DNA from: Thinopyrum elongatum
Taxonomy: Eukaryota; Streptophyta; Magnoliopsida; Poales; Poaceae
Reading direction: 5' to 3'
Assembly (NCBI GenBank): GCA_011799875.1
Contig: CM022298.1
Coordinates: 490,833,180 to 490,897,179 of the forward strand
Length of the DNA: 64,000 bases
A program made the position numbers and the translations under genes. The notes below the pieces were generated by a model that was not told where the DNA came from, searched no databases, and saw nothing but the letters and a program-made list of their open reading frames with translations. Of this stretch, positions 11,166 through 22,222 are shown piece by piece. Within the stretch, counting starts at the first letter, position 1. Every line of letters begins with the position of its first letter.

Positions 11166-13882
11166 ATGAAGAATCTGAAGGATACCAAAACCAAGATCAT
11201 TCCCTCTAGGATGAGGGGAGGTAAGGAATTTCCATCACACTCTGCACTTGATTCACCTTCTGTTTTGAGTAGACTTGCAACACCACCACATGCTATTAAT
11301 CTTGATATGTCACAAGTTATTGATGATGCTACCTCTGCTATGAATTATGCTTATGATGGTGCTAGTGCCTTGCTTGATGATAATGTGCCACTAGGTGAAT
11401 TTCTTGATGAACAAATTGCTAGAGATAAAGAGAATGAAATTACTGAAACTGATGAAGTCACTAAAACTGATGAAGCCTTTGAAACTGAGGATTATGAAAC
11501 ACCTATTAGACCTAGCTCTCCTATATTTGAATTGCCTAAGGTCCTGAGGGTTATGTTATGTATGAGGAGGTAGCTAGAGACTTCCTTTCTTGCAAAGATA
11601 GAGATGATCTTAAGAAATTATTATGCAAGCTGAAAGAAAAATCTTTGAATGCTAGAATGAAATGTGATCCTAAGTTTGCTACTTCACCTATTTTTGTTGC
11701 TGATAAGGATTATGAATTCTTTGTCAACCGAGAGTTAATTACTCTGGTTTAATATGATCCTTTCCATGGCTATGAAACTAAAACTGTTGTGGCAATCTTA
11801 CTAAACTAAATGATATAGCCACCCTATTTGCTCATGATGAGAAAATTCGCTATTACTATATCCTCAAATTATTTCCGTTCTCATTAAAGCATGATGCTAA
11901 GGCTTGGTACAATACTCTTGCTCCTGGTTGTGTGTGTAGTCCCCAAGATATGATTTACTATTTCGCTGAAAAATATTTTCCTGCTCATAAGAAACAAGCT
12001 GCCTTACAGGAAATATTTAACTCTGTGCAAATTGAAGAAGAGAGTCTCCCACAAGATTGGGGGAGGCTTCTCCAATTGCTTAATGCTTTGCCTAGTCATC
12101 CACTTAAGAAAAATGAAATGCTTGATATCTTCTATAATGGACTAACCGATGCTTCTAGGCACTTCCTAGATAGTTGTGCTGGTTGTGTTTTTAGGGAACG
12201 AACTGTCGAACAAGCCGAGGAATTACTGAACAATATATTGAAGAATTATGATGATTGGACTCTTCCTGAACCACCGCCTAAACCCACTCCGAAGAAGAGG
12301 GGTATCTTATTTCTCAGTCCTGAAGATATGCAAGAGGCAAAGAAATGTATGAAGGAAAAAGGTATTAAAGCTGAGGATGTTAAAAATCTACCACCTATTG
12401 AAGAAATACATGGACTTGACACACCACCCCCACGGATGGTAGAGGTAAATTCTTTATGGAAGTTTGATGAAGTTGACATCCCTTATAATAAACATCCTAG
12501 TCAATGATTATATGAATTTGATAACTACATTAGGAAACAAGATCACTTCAATGCAAATGTTATGAAACAGTTGAAACAAAATTCTGATATGATTGCTCGC
12601 TTGAGTGACTTGTTATTTCGGATCACTAATGATGTTAGAGGTGTAGGAAAACATGCCTCTATGGTTCAAACCCAGTTAGAACAAGTCGCTAAATCTCACA
12701 GAGAATTGCTTAGTGAAATGAATAATAATATGAATGATTATGTTGTTAGAGTAGCAACTAGGGGAGGCAAAATGACTCAGGAACCACTTTATCCGGAGGG
12801 ACACCCTAAAAAAATAGAACAAGACTCTCGAAGAATTAACACTGATGCACCTAGTTCTTCTAGAAAGAAAAAGAAAAATAAAAATGATAAGACTTTGCAT
12901 ACCTCTAGTGAACCTGAGATAGAAAAACATCCTGAAGATAACAATGATGTTTCTATTTCTGAGGCTGAAACTCAATCTGGCAATCAACATTCACCTAGTG
13001 ATAATGAAAATTAAAATGATGATGTTCATGAAGATACTAAAGCAGACAATAATAAAGAACCAGATAATGATGTTGAAATAGAACCTGTTGTTGATCTTGA
13101 TAACCCACAACCTAAAAATAAACGTTATGATAAAAGAGACTTTGTGGCTAGAAAACATGGTAAAGAGAGATACCTGAAGCTGAAATCTCCACCATGCTTG
13201 ATTGATATTTTAAAGATGGCCCCTTATGCAAAATACATGAAAGAAATTGTCACTAATAAAAGAAAGATACCTGAAGCTGAAATCTCCACCATGCTTGCTA
13301 ATTACTCTTTTAAGGATGGAGTACCTAAAAAACTTGGAGATCCGGGAATACCAGCTATACCTTTCCATCAAAAGAAATTATGTCAAAACTGCTCTATGTG
13401 ACTTAGGAGCTGGTGTTAGTGTTATGCCTTTCTCTTTATATAAAAGACTTGATTTGAATAAACTCACACCTACTGAAATATCTTTGCAAATGGCTGACAA
13501 ATCAACTGCCATACCTATCGGTATTTCTGAGGATGTGCCCGTTGTTGTTGCAAATGTTACTATCTTAACAGACTTTGTTATACTTGAGATGCCCGACGGC
13601 GACAATATGTCAATTATCCTTGGTAGACCCTTTTTGAATACTGCAAGGGCTGTTATTGATTGCAATAAAAGTAAAGTCACTTTTCATATCAATGGTAATG
13701 AGCATACGGTGCACTTTCCGAAGAAACAATTCCAAGTGGATGGTATTAATGTTATTGAAAAATCTCCAACACTCACTATTGGAAGTTTTCAACTCCCCTT
13801 ACCTACTGCCAAAAAGAAATATGATATACTTATTGTTGGGGATATGCATATCCCCATTGAGGTTCATGCTAATCGGAAGTGA
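11166..13882 (+). pseudogene. gag-protease of RLG-3 (multiple lesions)
   Basis: Starts at the ATG at 11166, 50 bp after the primer site. The acidic N-terminus (to about 11550) is followed, after a frameshift, by a capsid region with the gag signature A-K-A-W-Y-N-T-L (about 11900) and R-H-F-L-D-S-C-A-G (about 12160). A Lys/Ser-rich linker leads to a protease with CDLGAGVSVMP (active site D-L-G-A, about 13398-13430) and ILGRPFLNT (about 13615-13640), ending at 13882. Lesions: frameshifts near 11550, 11800 and 13375, and stops at about 11750 (TAA), 12505 (TGA) and 13012 (TAA). A 30-bp segment is repeated at about 13168-13200 and 13265-13297, with the first copy replacing the expected sequence. 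Nothing like RT follows. Confidence 0.85.
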
Positions 13883-14624
13883 TTGTTAATAAGACCTGAT
13901 CAACCATATTAACGGATTGTTTTCGAGAGGCATGTGGTCGTTCAATTTAGTAAGCACAAATTTCTATACCTACCTTTTGTTTTCTGTTTTTCTTAGTTAA
14001 ACAAAATAAAAGTCATGTTTAGTTTGTTTTATGAATTTACCGTGCAATAAAAAATGACCCAAAAATAAAAGTGTTCAGAATGACCTGAAATTTTAACATG
14101 ATTTTTTCTGAATATTTCTGAATTTCTGGTACAAATAACATCAGAGGAAGGTGCCCCTGGTGCCCACAAGACACTAGGGCATGCCAGCCACCCCAGGCGC
14201 GCCCTGGTGGGTGGTGGGCCCCACATGGCCCCTCTCACTTATCCCTTTAGCCCATGTCATCTCTTATCTCCAGAAAAAAATCACCATTGCTCTCTCTCTC
14301 TCGTGTTCTTGCTCTCAAACCCGTGGATTTCGATCTCTTTGCTCGGAGCTCCGTTTCCGAAACTGTTTTGGGGGATTGCTACTTGGTATGTGACTCCTCC
14401 ATTGCTCCAATTAGTTTTTGCTTTGATGGTTTATATTTTGAATAATTAGCTACTCTTGGTGCTGCTGTAAATGGGCTTGCATGTTCAATTCTTGGAGTTC
14501 CAAGTAGTTTAATGCTTGATATAGCCTCTAGACACCCATATGAGTAGTTGCTATCAATCTTGTGAAGTTTTGTTAACAAAAAATTTGTGTCCCAAAATTT
14601 TTCAGAAATTGTTCGCAAATAAAA
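13883..14624 (+). other. RLG-3 spacer between protease and second ORF
   Basis: AT-rich region with no supported gene. It includes a GC-rich segment at about 14130-14225 resembling a stretch in the LTR (CAAGACACYAGGGCRTGCC and GCCCTGGTGGGTGGTGGG also occur at about 9980-10020), followed by a CT-rich tract (14285-14310). The resemblance suggests that LTR-like sequence, possibly an internal promoter leader for the second ORF, has been copied here; this is inference. Confidence 0.45.
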
Positions 14625-15641
14625 ATGAACTTCTTTAGGAGTTCTTCGAGGAGGAGGTCCTCGGAGGCATCCTCGAGTAGAAGCTCGATATGACAGTCCT
14701 ATATTGAGCCAAGTGTAAGCTCGATGCGAGACGCTGACACCAAATCGTGCCTATGGCTGTGTAACGAGTTCATGGATAGTGCAGGTATCAAGGAGGAATT
14801 TGAGGAGTATGTTCACAACACCGAGCTTGCTCCCTTTATCGAAGATAAGTGCATCCAACATCTCAACCTCATAGAAACCTTTACTAAGAAATTTAAATTT
14901 TATCCTTGTGAGTCTAGAGTTTCATTTAGCCTTTATAATGATGCTTACACCATGCCTCTGGAAGCCTTCTGTGTTGCATGTAAAATTCCATATTGGGGTT
15001 CACTGGATGAACCACCAAAATCTGAGTATGAGTCATTTTTGACAAGTCTCTGTTACGGTGAGGATAGATGAGTGACACAAGGTAGAATAAAAAGTATTCA
15101 TTTTCCATCAATTCATTACTTTGCACTCTTTAACGGCAAATGCATCATGGGCAAGCAAGATTGCAGTGCACTATGTGCCCCTGATTTGAGCCTCATGCAC
15201 ACTGCTCTGACAGGAATTAAATGTTATAATCTTGGAGCGATCATTGCACATAGATTGCAACACAACGCTATTAGTGGTCACTTTTATGGTGGTATTTATG
15301 CTTCCCGTGTAGCTAAGAAGCTGGGTGTATCACCTAGGCCTAATGATCCCATTCTAACTACTCAGTACTTAGACTTTGAGGCCATGAAGTGCCATAAGTT
15401 CCTTAAGGGCACAGTTGATAATTATACTTACAACTTGAGGTTTAATAAAAATCCCATTGTACATGTTGTTTTGCCTGCACCTGCTCTTTTTGATTATCAC
15501 AGTAAAGGAAGATATTAAGTTCTTGAGAGCGAGGCCTGCGAGTACAATGCGGCGTTCGAGGCTGCTCGACGGGCTGAGGAGGCCGAACCAAGAGCCTTCG
15601 TGAGTTATCACTATGACTACTACCCAGGCTACGGATGGTGA
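14625..15641 (+). pseudogene. Second ORF of RLG-3, unknown function (two stops)
   Basis: From the ATG at 14625 the frame codes for about 338 residues: a Ser/Arg-rich start (SSRRRSSEASSSRSS), a helical acidic region, then a globular part with the recurring pattern G-R-I-K-S-I-H-F-P-S-I-H-Y-F-A-L-F and Y-N-L-G-A-I-I-A-H-R-L, ending DYYPGYGW. Stops interrupt it at 14694-14696 (TGA), 15069-15071 (TGA) and 15516-15518 (TAA), all in the same frame, so it was a single ORF. I recognise it as the additional ORF of large Triticeae gypsy families (annotated in databases as a putative plant transposon protein); its role is not known. It has no RT, integrase or protease motif. Confidence 0.7.
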
Positions 15642-16178
15642 TTACCAAGCTAGGCCAAAAGCCTAAGCTTGGGGGAGTATGTATTTCCACCGACATTACA
15701 TTCGTGTTCACACATTTCATTCCAGTTGTCGGTGTCCACACTTTTTCATTGTATTATCTGTGCTAGATTTATTTTCTCGCTTTCTTCTTGTGTGTTCGAA
15801 AAACTTTGAGAAAATCCAAAAATATTTCTTGCTTCTTTTTGGTTTTTCTTTCTAGCTTAATTAGTTGTAGTATTAATAGAAAACCCAAAAAGATTTCTCG
15901 ATTCTTCTTTTGCTTGTTGGGAGCTTTCCTGTGTAAATAGTTTTTCTCGTTTTTGTTTTCCTTCTTTAATTTGCTTTCTTAAAGAAAAACTAAAAACTCC
16001 AAAAATATTTAAGTGTGTTTGCCTAAAATTCCTTTCTTTTTATTGAGTCATGCCAAGAGGAAGACCACGATGAAAATGTTGAGTGGCTCTCATATGCATT
16101 GTTGTTTATCTAACAAGATCCCAAATTACTTTGACTTCTCCATTTGAATAAAATGTTTGCAGATTCCAGCTTGGTCCA
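15642..16178 (+). other. RLG-3 spacer up to the RLG-4 insertion
   Basis: Non-coding, T-rich, with the purine-rich AAGCTTGGGGGAGTATG near 15665 just after the second ORF. RLG-4 is inserted at 16178 with duplication GTCCA (16174-16178). No gene is seen. Confidence 0.6.
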
Positions 16179-16761
16179 TGACGATGACATGTACCTAGGG
16201 TAGGGTTGTAGGCCTAACCAGTATGCCCTACCCAAGGACACTGCACAAGAGGCCAAGGCCTACAAAGTTAAATAGAAGATACCGACTGGAATCCTCATGA
16301 AATGCGATCCACTCGACAGAAGATCCACTCAGATATCCCAATTCCACTCGACTGCCGTTATTCACTCAGTAGACAAGAATCCACTCGAAGGACAAAAGAC
16401 TTAGAGCCACCTCTGGATGGCAACGGTTAGGCATTCACTCCGTCGCCTTAAAGGTCATTAAATACGGGTGTTACCAGTAACGTACGTGACTTTACTCACT
16501 CATTGAACCCCTGTGTAACCGAGGGCTGCGAGGGGTCGGCGTACTCTATATAAGCTACCCCTCCCCTCTTGCACAAGGGTCCGCACCCCCTGTAACTCAA
16601 CACTCCAATCTACAGAGCCTCCGCGGCACCGAGACGTAGGGTTGTTACCTCCTCCGAGAGGGGCCTGAACTCATAAAACCGAGTGTACAACCTCGCCGTA
16701 GCTAGGCACTGCCTCCTCCTATGTACCCCCTATCTCTACTATCAGATATGTTCCCACAACA
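16179..16761 (+). repeat. 5' LTR of RLG-4
   Basis: 583 bp, from TGACGATGACATGTACC to GTTCCCACAACA. It is ~54 bp longer than the 3' LTR because the latter lost a segment between two GCAC copies (present here at about 16573-16630). Confidence 0.93.
16547..16554 (+). promoter_or_regulatory. Probable TATA box of RLG-4 LTR
   Basis: TATATAAG in the context TACTCTATATAAGCTACC; the same box is present in the 3' LTR at about 50801-50808. It would place the start of element RNA some 25-35 bp downstream. Confidence 0.6.
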
Positions 16762-16762
16762 G

Positions 16763-16781
16763 TTGGCGCCCACCGTGGGGC
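16763..16781 (+). other. Primer-binding site of RLG-4
   Basis: TTGGCGCCCACCGTGGGGC, starting one base after the LTR. A nearly identical site follows the RLG-5 LTR (22181). It differs from the tRNA-Asp site of RLG-3 and RLG-6 after TGGCGCC; I cannot name the tRNA with certainty. Confidence 0.65.
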
Positions 16782-16825
16782 AGGCGTCTAAGCGACTTCC
16801 GGTGAGGTTGCAATCTTCGACCTTC

Positions 16826-19818
16826 ATGAACATGGTTTCCGGCGATGGATTGTCCTTGGGTCGCGAGATCCGTCTTGGCGCGCTCACCTTCATCACCGAC
16901 GATTTGGCTTGGCTCCAAGAAGCCCCCCTCGATGTCGAGGCACTCCCCGTCCGCGGGGCGGTGCACTTCCGCGTGAGTGCCTGCGGCGTCCTCCTGCAGC
17001 AGCCGTCGACTCAGTATCGGTGAGCTCCCGAGGCGTCTTCGCTTCCCGCTTCCCGTCACCGCAAGCGATCCGGTCGCTCGCGGCTCCAGCGGTGGGTGAA
17101 GCACACGGTGGCCCATCAGTCGGCCACTCCTCAAATCGCGGCAATCAAGCCCGATGAATCTCTCTATGGATTGTTCGATCTGTTGACTGGCCACTCGGAT
17201 ACTCTCTTCGAGTGCGAAAGCAACGACCCTGCGACAGAAGTCCTCATGGTTGGCCCCCAGCGCAGCCCGCCTAGATTTCCCCTTGGCGGGGGTGACAGCA
17301 GTGGTCCATCGCGCGGCAACGATGAGTACTATCCTCAAGCTCTCACTGCGGAGCAGAGGGAAGAGCTGCAGCGCAGAAACGGTCAAGCTCTCCAGACCCC
17401 CATCGTTGGGGAGACCCCCGAGGCTCAGGCCTTGGAGGCTATGCGTGTAGCCACTCTGGCTGAGCATGCGCACCTGGAGAATCTTCAGTAGGCACTCGAC
17501 GACCGCGCCCATAGGAAAATCCCGAGTTCCAGTCGACAGCAGCGGCAATTGTTCCCGACTGGGCCTCGTGAAGTGTGTCAGGTATACCGTACACTGATCC
17601 AAAATGTTGCAGCAGCTGCACGTATTGTAGATTCAATCCAGCCGTCCCGCTCCAAGGCTGGTAGAGGCCTACAGTAGATTCGGGCACTGCTTAGGGCGGC
17701 CGGGGAACAGAACTCGGCCGTTTCCCAGTCACGCGACAGGATTCACAGCAGGTCTGTCATGGCAGACATAGTTCAGTCGGCACACAGCCCAAGATCACCT
17801 CCGTGGCGTGAAGATCGTGGTTATCACCAGGACCAGTACCTGGGTCAAGGCCACGAGCAGTTTGATCCTTGGTACCACCATGATGACCGCCATCGAGTGC
17901 CCACGCCCCCTCCGAGGGGTGGTTCATACACGCCCCGGCGGTATGATGACAGGCGCCCGTACGGCGACGAGCGGAGGATTCCAGATGACCCCCGAGAGCT
18001 CGGGTTTGATGCAAGGTCAGTACTCGTACAAGGCCTGGTTGACAGAGGCAGAGCTAATAGAGAAGGTTTGGACAGAGATTACCCGAGTGGGAGCAGAGCG
18101 TTCGTCTCTGGGCCCGAGTGCTTCAGCAGAGCCATTCGAGCTGCTGAGATTCCTCCCAACTTCAGGTTGGCTGCAGGAGTGAGCAAATTTACTGGCGAAT
18201 CAAAGCCAGACACATGGTTGGAAGACTACCAAGTGGCAGTGCAAATTGGTGGAGGCAATGACAAAGTGGCCATGAAACAGCTGCCCTTGATGCTTGAAGG
18301 CTCAGCCAGGGCCTGGTTGAATCAGTTGGCTCCTGGTAGCATATTCTGTTGGGAAGATTTGGCCCGAGTGTTTATCAAGACATTTGAAGGAACTTGCAAG
18401 TGACCCGCTGGATTATTTGAGTTGCAACACTGTGTTCAGAAACAGAATGAAACCTTGAGAGATTACATCCAGTGTTGGACCACACTTCACCATCTGGTGG
18501 AAAATGTTTCGGAGCACCAAGCAGTCTGCGCTTTCAAGGAAGGCGTGCTGTACAGAAAGCTCACACTGAAATTTGGTCATTCCGGGGCCATGACTCTGAA
18601 TCGGATGGTGGAGATAGCCACTCAGTACATGAATGGCGAAGAAGAAGACCGACTCCATAATGGCAAAGGGAAGACAGTCGACCCCGACGCTGGAAGCGGA
18701 AATCCCAGTCGGAAGCAAAAACGCAAGGCTGAAGCTACAGGTTAGGCTGAAGCTGCAGTAGTGAATACCCAAGGAAAGTTCAAGGGAAAGCCCAAGGGGC
18801 CTTGGATACCCAAGAAGATGAAGGATCAGTCGGGCAAGATGTCCTGGATTTGCCGTGTGCCATCCACACGAAGAAAGATGAAGAGGGCAACTTGATTTTT
18901 CCCAAACATACCACTCGACAGTGTAGATTCCTTATTCAGCAGTTCCATGAGGCTCAGCAGAGTGAGAAAGGCTCTGATAAGGATGAAGATGAGGAAAAGG
19001 CAGATGATTACCCGAAGGTCAATGCAACCCTGGTGATTTTTGCGGATGTCGAGAGCAAATGTCGACTGAAAGTTATCAACAGAGAGGTGAACATGGTTGC
19101 TCTGGCAACTACAACGTACCTCAAGTGGTCAAAGACTCCTATCACCTTCGACTAGTCGGATCACCCAGCTCATGTTGCTACCCCCGGGTGGCAGGCTTTG
19201 GTGGTCGACCTAGTCATTGGAGGCACTCGACTGCGTAAAGTTCTCATGGATGGTGGCAGTGGTTTGAACATTCTGTATGCAGAAACCCTCCAGGGGATGG
19301 GCATTCCGATGTCCCGACTCAGTGAGAGCAACATGCAGTTCCACGGAGTCATCCCAGGAAAGAAGGCGAAGTCACTCGGACAGATTACTTTGGATGTGGT
19401 TTCCGGTGATGCAAAGAATTTTCGCAAGGAAAAGTTGACGTTTGAGGTGGTAGATTTTCACAGTGCCTATCATGCTATTCTGGGTAGACCGGCATATGCT
19501 CATTTCATGGCCCGTCCATGTTATGTGTATCTTAAACTGAAGATGCCCGGGCCCAAAGGTGTGATCGCGGTCACTGGGAACAAACAAAGAGCAGAAGAAT
19601 GCCTCCAGAAGGGTTCCAAGATCGCTGACGAGCAAATGGCAATGGTGGAACTGGAGGAGTGCAAGAAGAATGCCGATCCGAGTGATTTTCTCCGTTCCAA
19701 GAAGCCTGCTTCTGAGTCCACATTTCAGTCGGCTGGCGAGACAAAACCAGTTCACATCCACCCAGAAGACCCCACAGCTGCTCTGACCCACATCTCAACA
19801 ACACTCGACAGCAAATAG
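16826..19818 (+). pseudogene. gag and protease of RLG-4 (stops and one frameshift)
   Basis: The frame opens at the ATG at 16826 and stays the same to about 18830, interrupted by stops at 17021, 17489, 17675, 18401 and 18743. The capsid domain (about 18190-18600) has W-L-E-D-Y, the E-G-S-A-R-A-W-L-N-Q-L signature and F-I-K-T-F-E-G-T-C-K. A Cys/His cluster of the form C-x2-H…H-x4-C lies at about 18857-18925, after a frameshift. The protease has VLMDGGSGLNILY (about 19235-19275) and YHAILGRPAY (about 19465-19500), ending at a stop at 19816. Several stops sit where relatives have Gln or Arg, as expected from C-to-T change in CAG or CGA. Confidence 0.88.
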
Positions 19819-21643
19819 GAAGTCGCGCTCATCCAGTTCCTCCGTGAGAACTAGGACATCTTCACATGGAAACCTTCTAACATGACAGGTGTACCCAGGG
19901 GGCTGGCTGAGCACCGTTTGCATGTCAACTCCAAAGCCAAACCTGTCAAAGAGCATCTCCGTCGGTCTACCACGAAGAAGAGGAAGGCGATTGGCGAGGA
20001 AGTGGCTCGGCTCCTGGCAGCCGAGTTCATCCGCGAGATATACCACTCCGAGTGGCTCGCCAACGTTGTCATGGTCCCTAAGAAGGATAATTCATTCCGT
20101 ATGTGCATTAACTTCAAGCATATCAATCAGGCCTGCCCGAAAGATCATTTCCCGCTCCCTCGCATCGATCAGATAGTCAACTCGACTGCGGGGTGTGAGC
20201 GTTTGTCTTTTCTTGATGCGTATTCCGGATACCATCAGATCCGACTGTATGGGCCAGATGAAATAAAAACGGCCTTCATCACCCCGTTCGGGTGTTTTTC
20301 TATGTCACCATGCCTTTCAGTCTCAAAAATGCTGGCGCCACATTCATGCACATGATTCAGAAGTGCTTGCTCACTCAGATCAGTCAGAATGTGGAGGCGT
20401 ATATGGATGATATCGTGGTTAAGTCACAAAAAGATTCTGACCTGCTGACTGACCTCGCTGAAGCCTTTGCCAATCTGAGAAGATATGACATCAAGATGAA
20501 TCCGTCCAAGTGCACATTCGGAGTTCCCGAAGGAAAGTTACTCGGTTTTCTTCTTTCCGAACGAGGGATAGATGCCAATCCCGAGAAGATCGGCGCAATT
20601 CTCCGAATGAAACGCCCCGTGAGTGTGCATGATGTTCAGAAGCTCACAGGTTGTCTCGCTGCATTGAGTTGATTCATTTCGTGTCTTGGTGAAAAGGCAT
20701 TGCCTCTTTACCGAATGATGAAAAAGTCTGATACGTTCGAGTGGACTCCCGAAGCTGAAGCAGCCTTTGTGGAGCTCAAAGCCCTGCTTTCCACCCAGTC
20801 GGTGCTTGCTGCTCCGAATAGCAAAGAGCCTCTACTCTTATATATTGCAGCCACTGGTCAGGTTGTCAGCACAGTGCTCACAGTGGAGCGAGAAGAAGAA
20901 GGCAAGGCCTATAAAGTTCAACGCCCAGTGTACTATATCTCTGAAGTTTTGACTCCATCCAAGCAGAGGTATCCACATTACTAGAAACTTGTTTATGGAA
21001 TCTACTTGACTGCAAAGAAAGTTGCACATTATTTCCAAGACCACTCGGTTTCAGTCGTCACTGATGCTCCATTGTCTGAGATAATGAACAATCGAGATGC
21101 AACTGGTCGAGTGGCTAAGTGGGCAATTGAACTTCTCCCTTTGGACATCAAGTTCGAAGTGAAGAAGGCGATCAAATCTCAGGCACTCATAGATTTGTTG
21201 GCCAAGTGGATCGAACAGCAACAACCAACTCAAGTTCACTCGGAACACTGGACTATGTTCTTCGATGGATCTAGGATGTTGAATGGTTCTGGTGCCGGAG
21301 TAGTCCTGGTGTCCCCAAGAGGTGATAAACTTAGTTATGTCCTCCAGATTCACTTTGATTCCTCCAATAACGAAGCTAAGTATGAATCACTCCTCTACGG
21401 GTTGCGTATGGCCATCTCACTCGGCGTCCGTCGCCTGATGGTCTACGGCGATTCAGATTTGGTGGTCAATCAAGTGATGAAGGAGTGGGATGTCAGGAAC
21501 CCTGCCATGACTGGATACTGCAATGCAGTGAGGAATTTAGAGAAAAAGTTTGAGGGATTGGAACTCCACCACATTCCCCGAATCAAGAATCAAGCAGCCG
21601 ACGATCTGGCAAAAATAGGTTCCACTCAGAAGCCTATCCTCAG
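19819..21643 (+). pseudogene. Reverse transcriptase and RNase H of RLG-4 (interrupted by RLG-5)
   Basis: Reads on from the protease in the same frame to about 20295, then shifts frame. The RT shows FLDAYSGYHQI (about 20212-20245) and the catalytic AYMDDIVVKS (20396-20425), a Y-M-D-D form of the usual Y-x-D-D. The connection region follows, then RNase H with FFDGSR (about 21258), the N-E-A-K-Y-E-S segment and YGDSDL (about 21446). Stops at 20670 (TGA) and 20982 (TAG). RLG-5 is inserted at 21643, between RNase H and integrase. It would copy element RNA into DNA. Confidence 0.9.
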
Positions 21644-22179
21644 TGTTGGGGATATAACTATTGGGTATGACCCGCCCAGGAGGGGCCGGGTCATGCCACT
21701 GGCGGCTCATGATGAGGAAGCCCAGGAAGATGTGAAGATGGCGGTCCATAGAGCAAGCTTATTGAAGGCCCAAGACCCGGGGGCGAGTTGAGGCCCATGG
21801 GTATGAACCGCCATATGTTTAACTTATATTGTAAGGCAAGTTTAGTTGGTTACCGAGCCGGATACGTAGTGTATGGGCCGGCCGGGACTCTGTAAGCCGC
21901 CTAGCATTAATCTGTGTATATAAAGGGGTGACCCGGTGGCGGGTTAACTCAAGCAACAATCAATCGAGAACTAGGTCAAGCGTATTCGCTCCCGGGTAAT
22001 CAAAACCCAAGCAATACAACCTAACGCAGGAGTAGGCTTTTACCTCGTTGAGAGGGGCCAAACCTGGGTAAATTCTCCGTGTCCTTTGTTCCGTTTTAAC
22101 CCCTTCAAGCTAACCTAGCTGCGATGGCTCCACACCTAAGTCCTTTTGCTAGGGCATCTGCCGTGTTAAGTCCACGACA
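21644..22179 (+). repeat. 5' LTR of RLG-5
   Basis: 536 bp from TGTTGGGGATATAACTA to TAAGTCCACGACA. A TATATAAA box lies at 21917-21924. Matched by the LTR at 34798-35323. Confidence 0.95.
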
Positions 22180-22180
22180 G

Positions 22181-22199
22181 TTGGCGCCCACCATGGGGC
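22181..22199 (+). other. Primer-binding site of RLG-5
   Basis: TTGGCGCCCACCATGGGGC directly inside the LTR, one base different from that of RLG-4. Confidence 0.65.
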
Positions 22200-22222
22200 C
22201 CGCGCATGGTGGTTTCTAGTTC

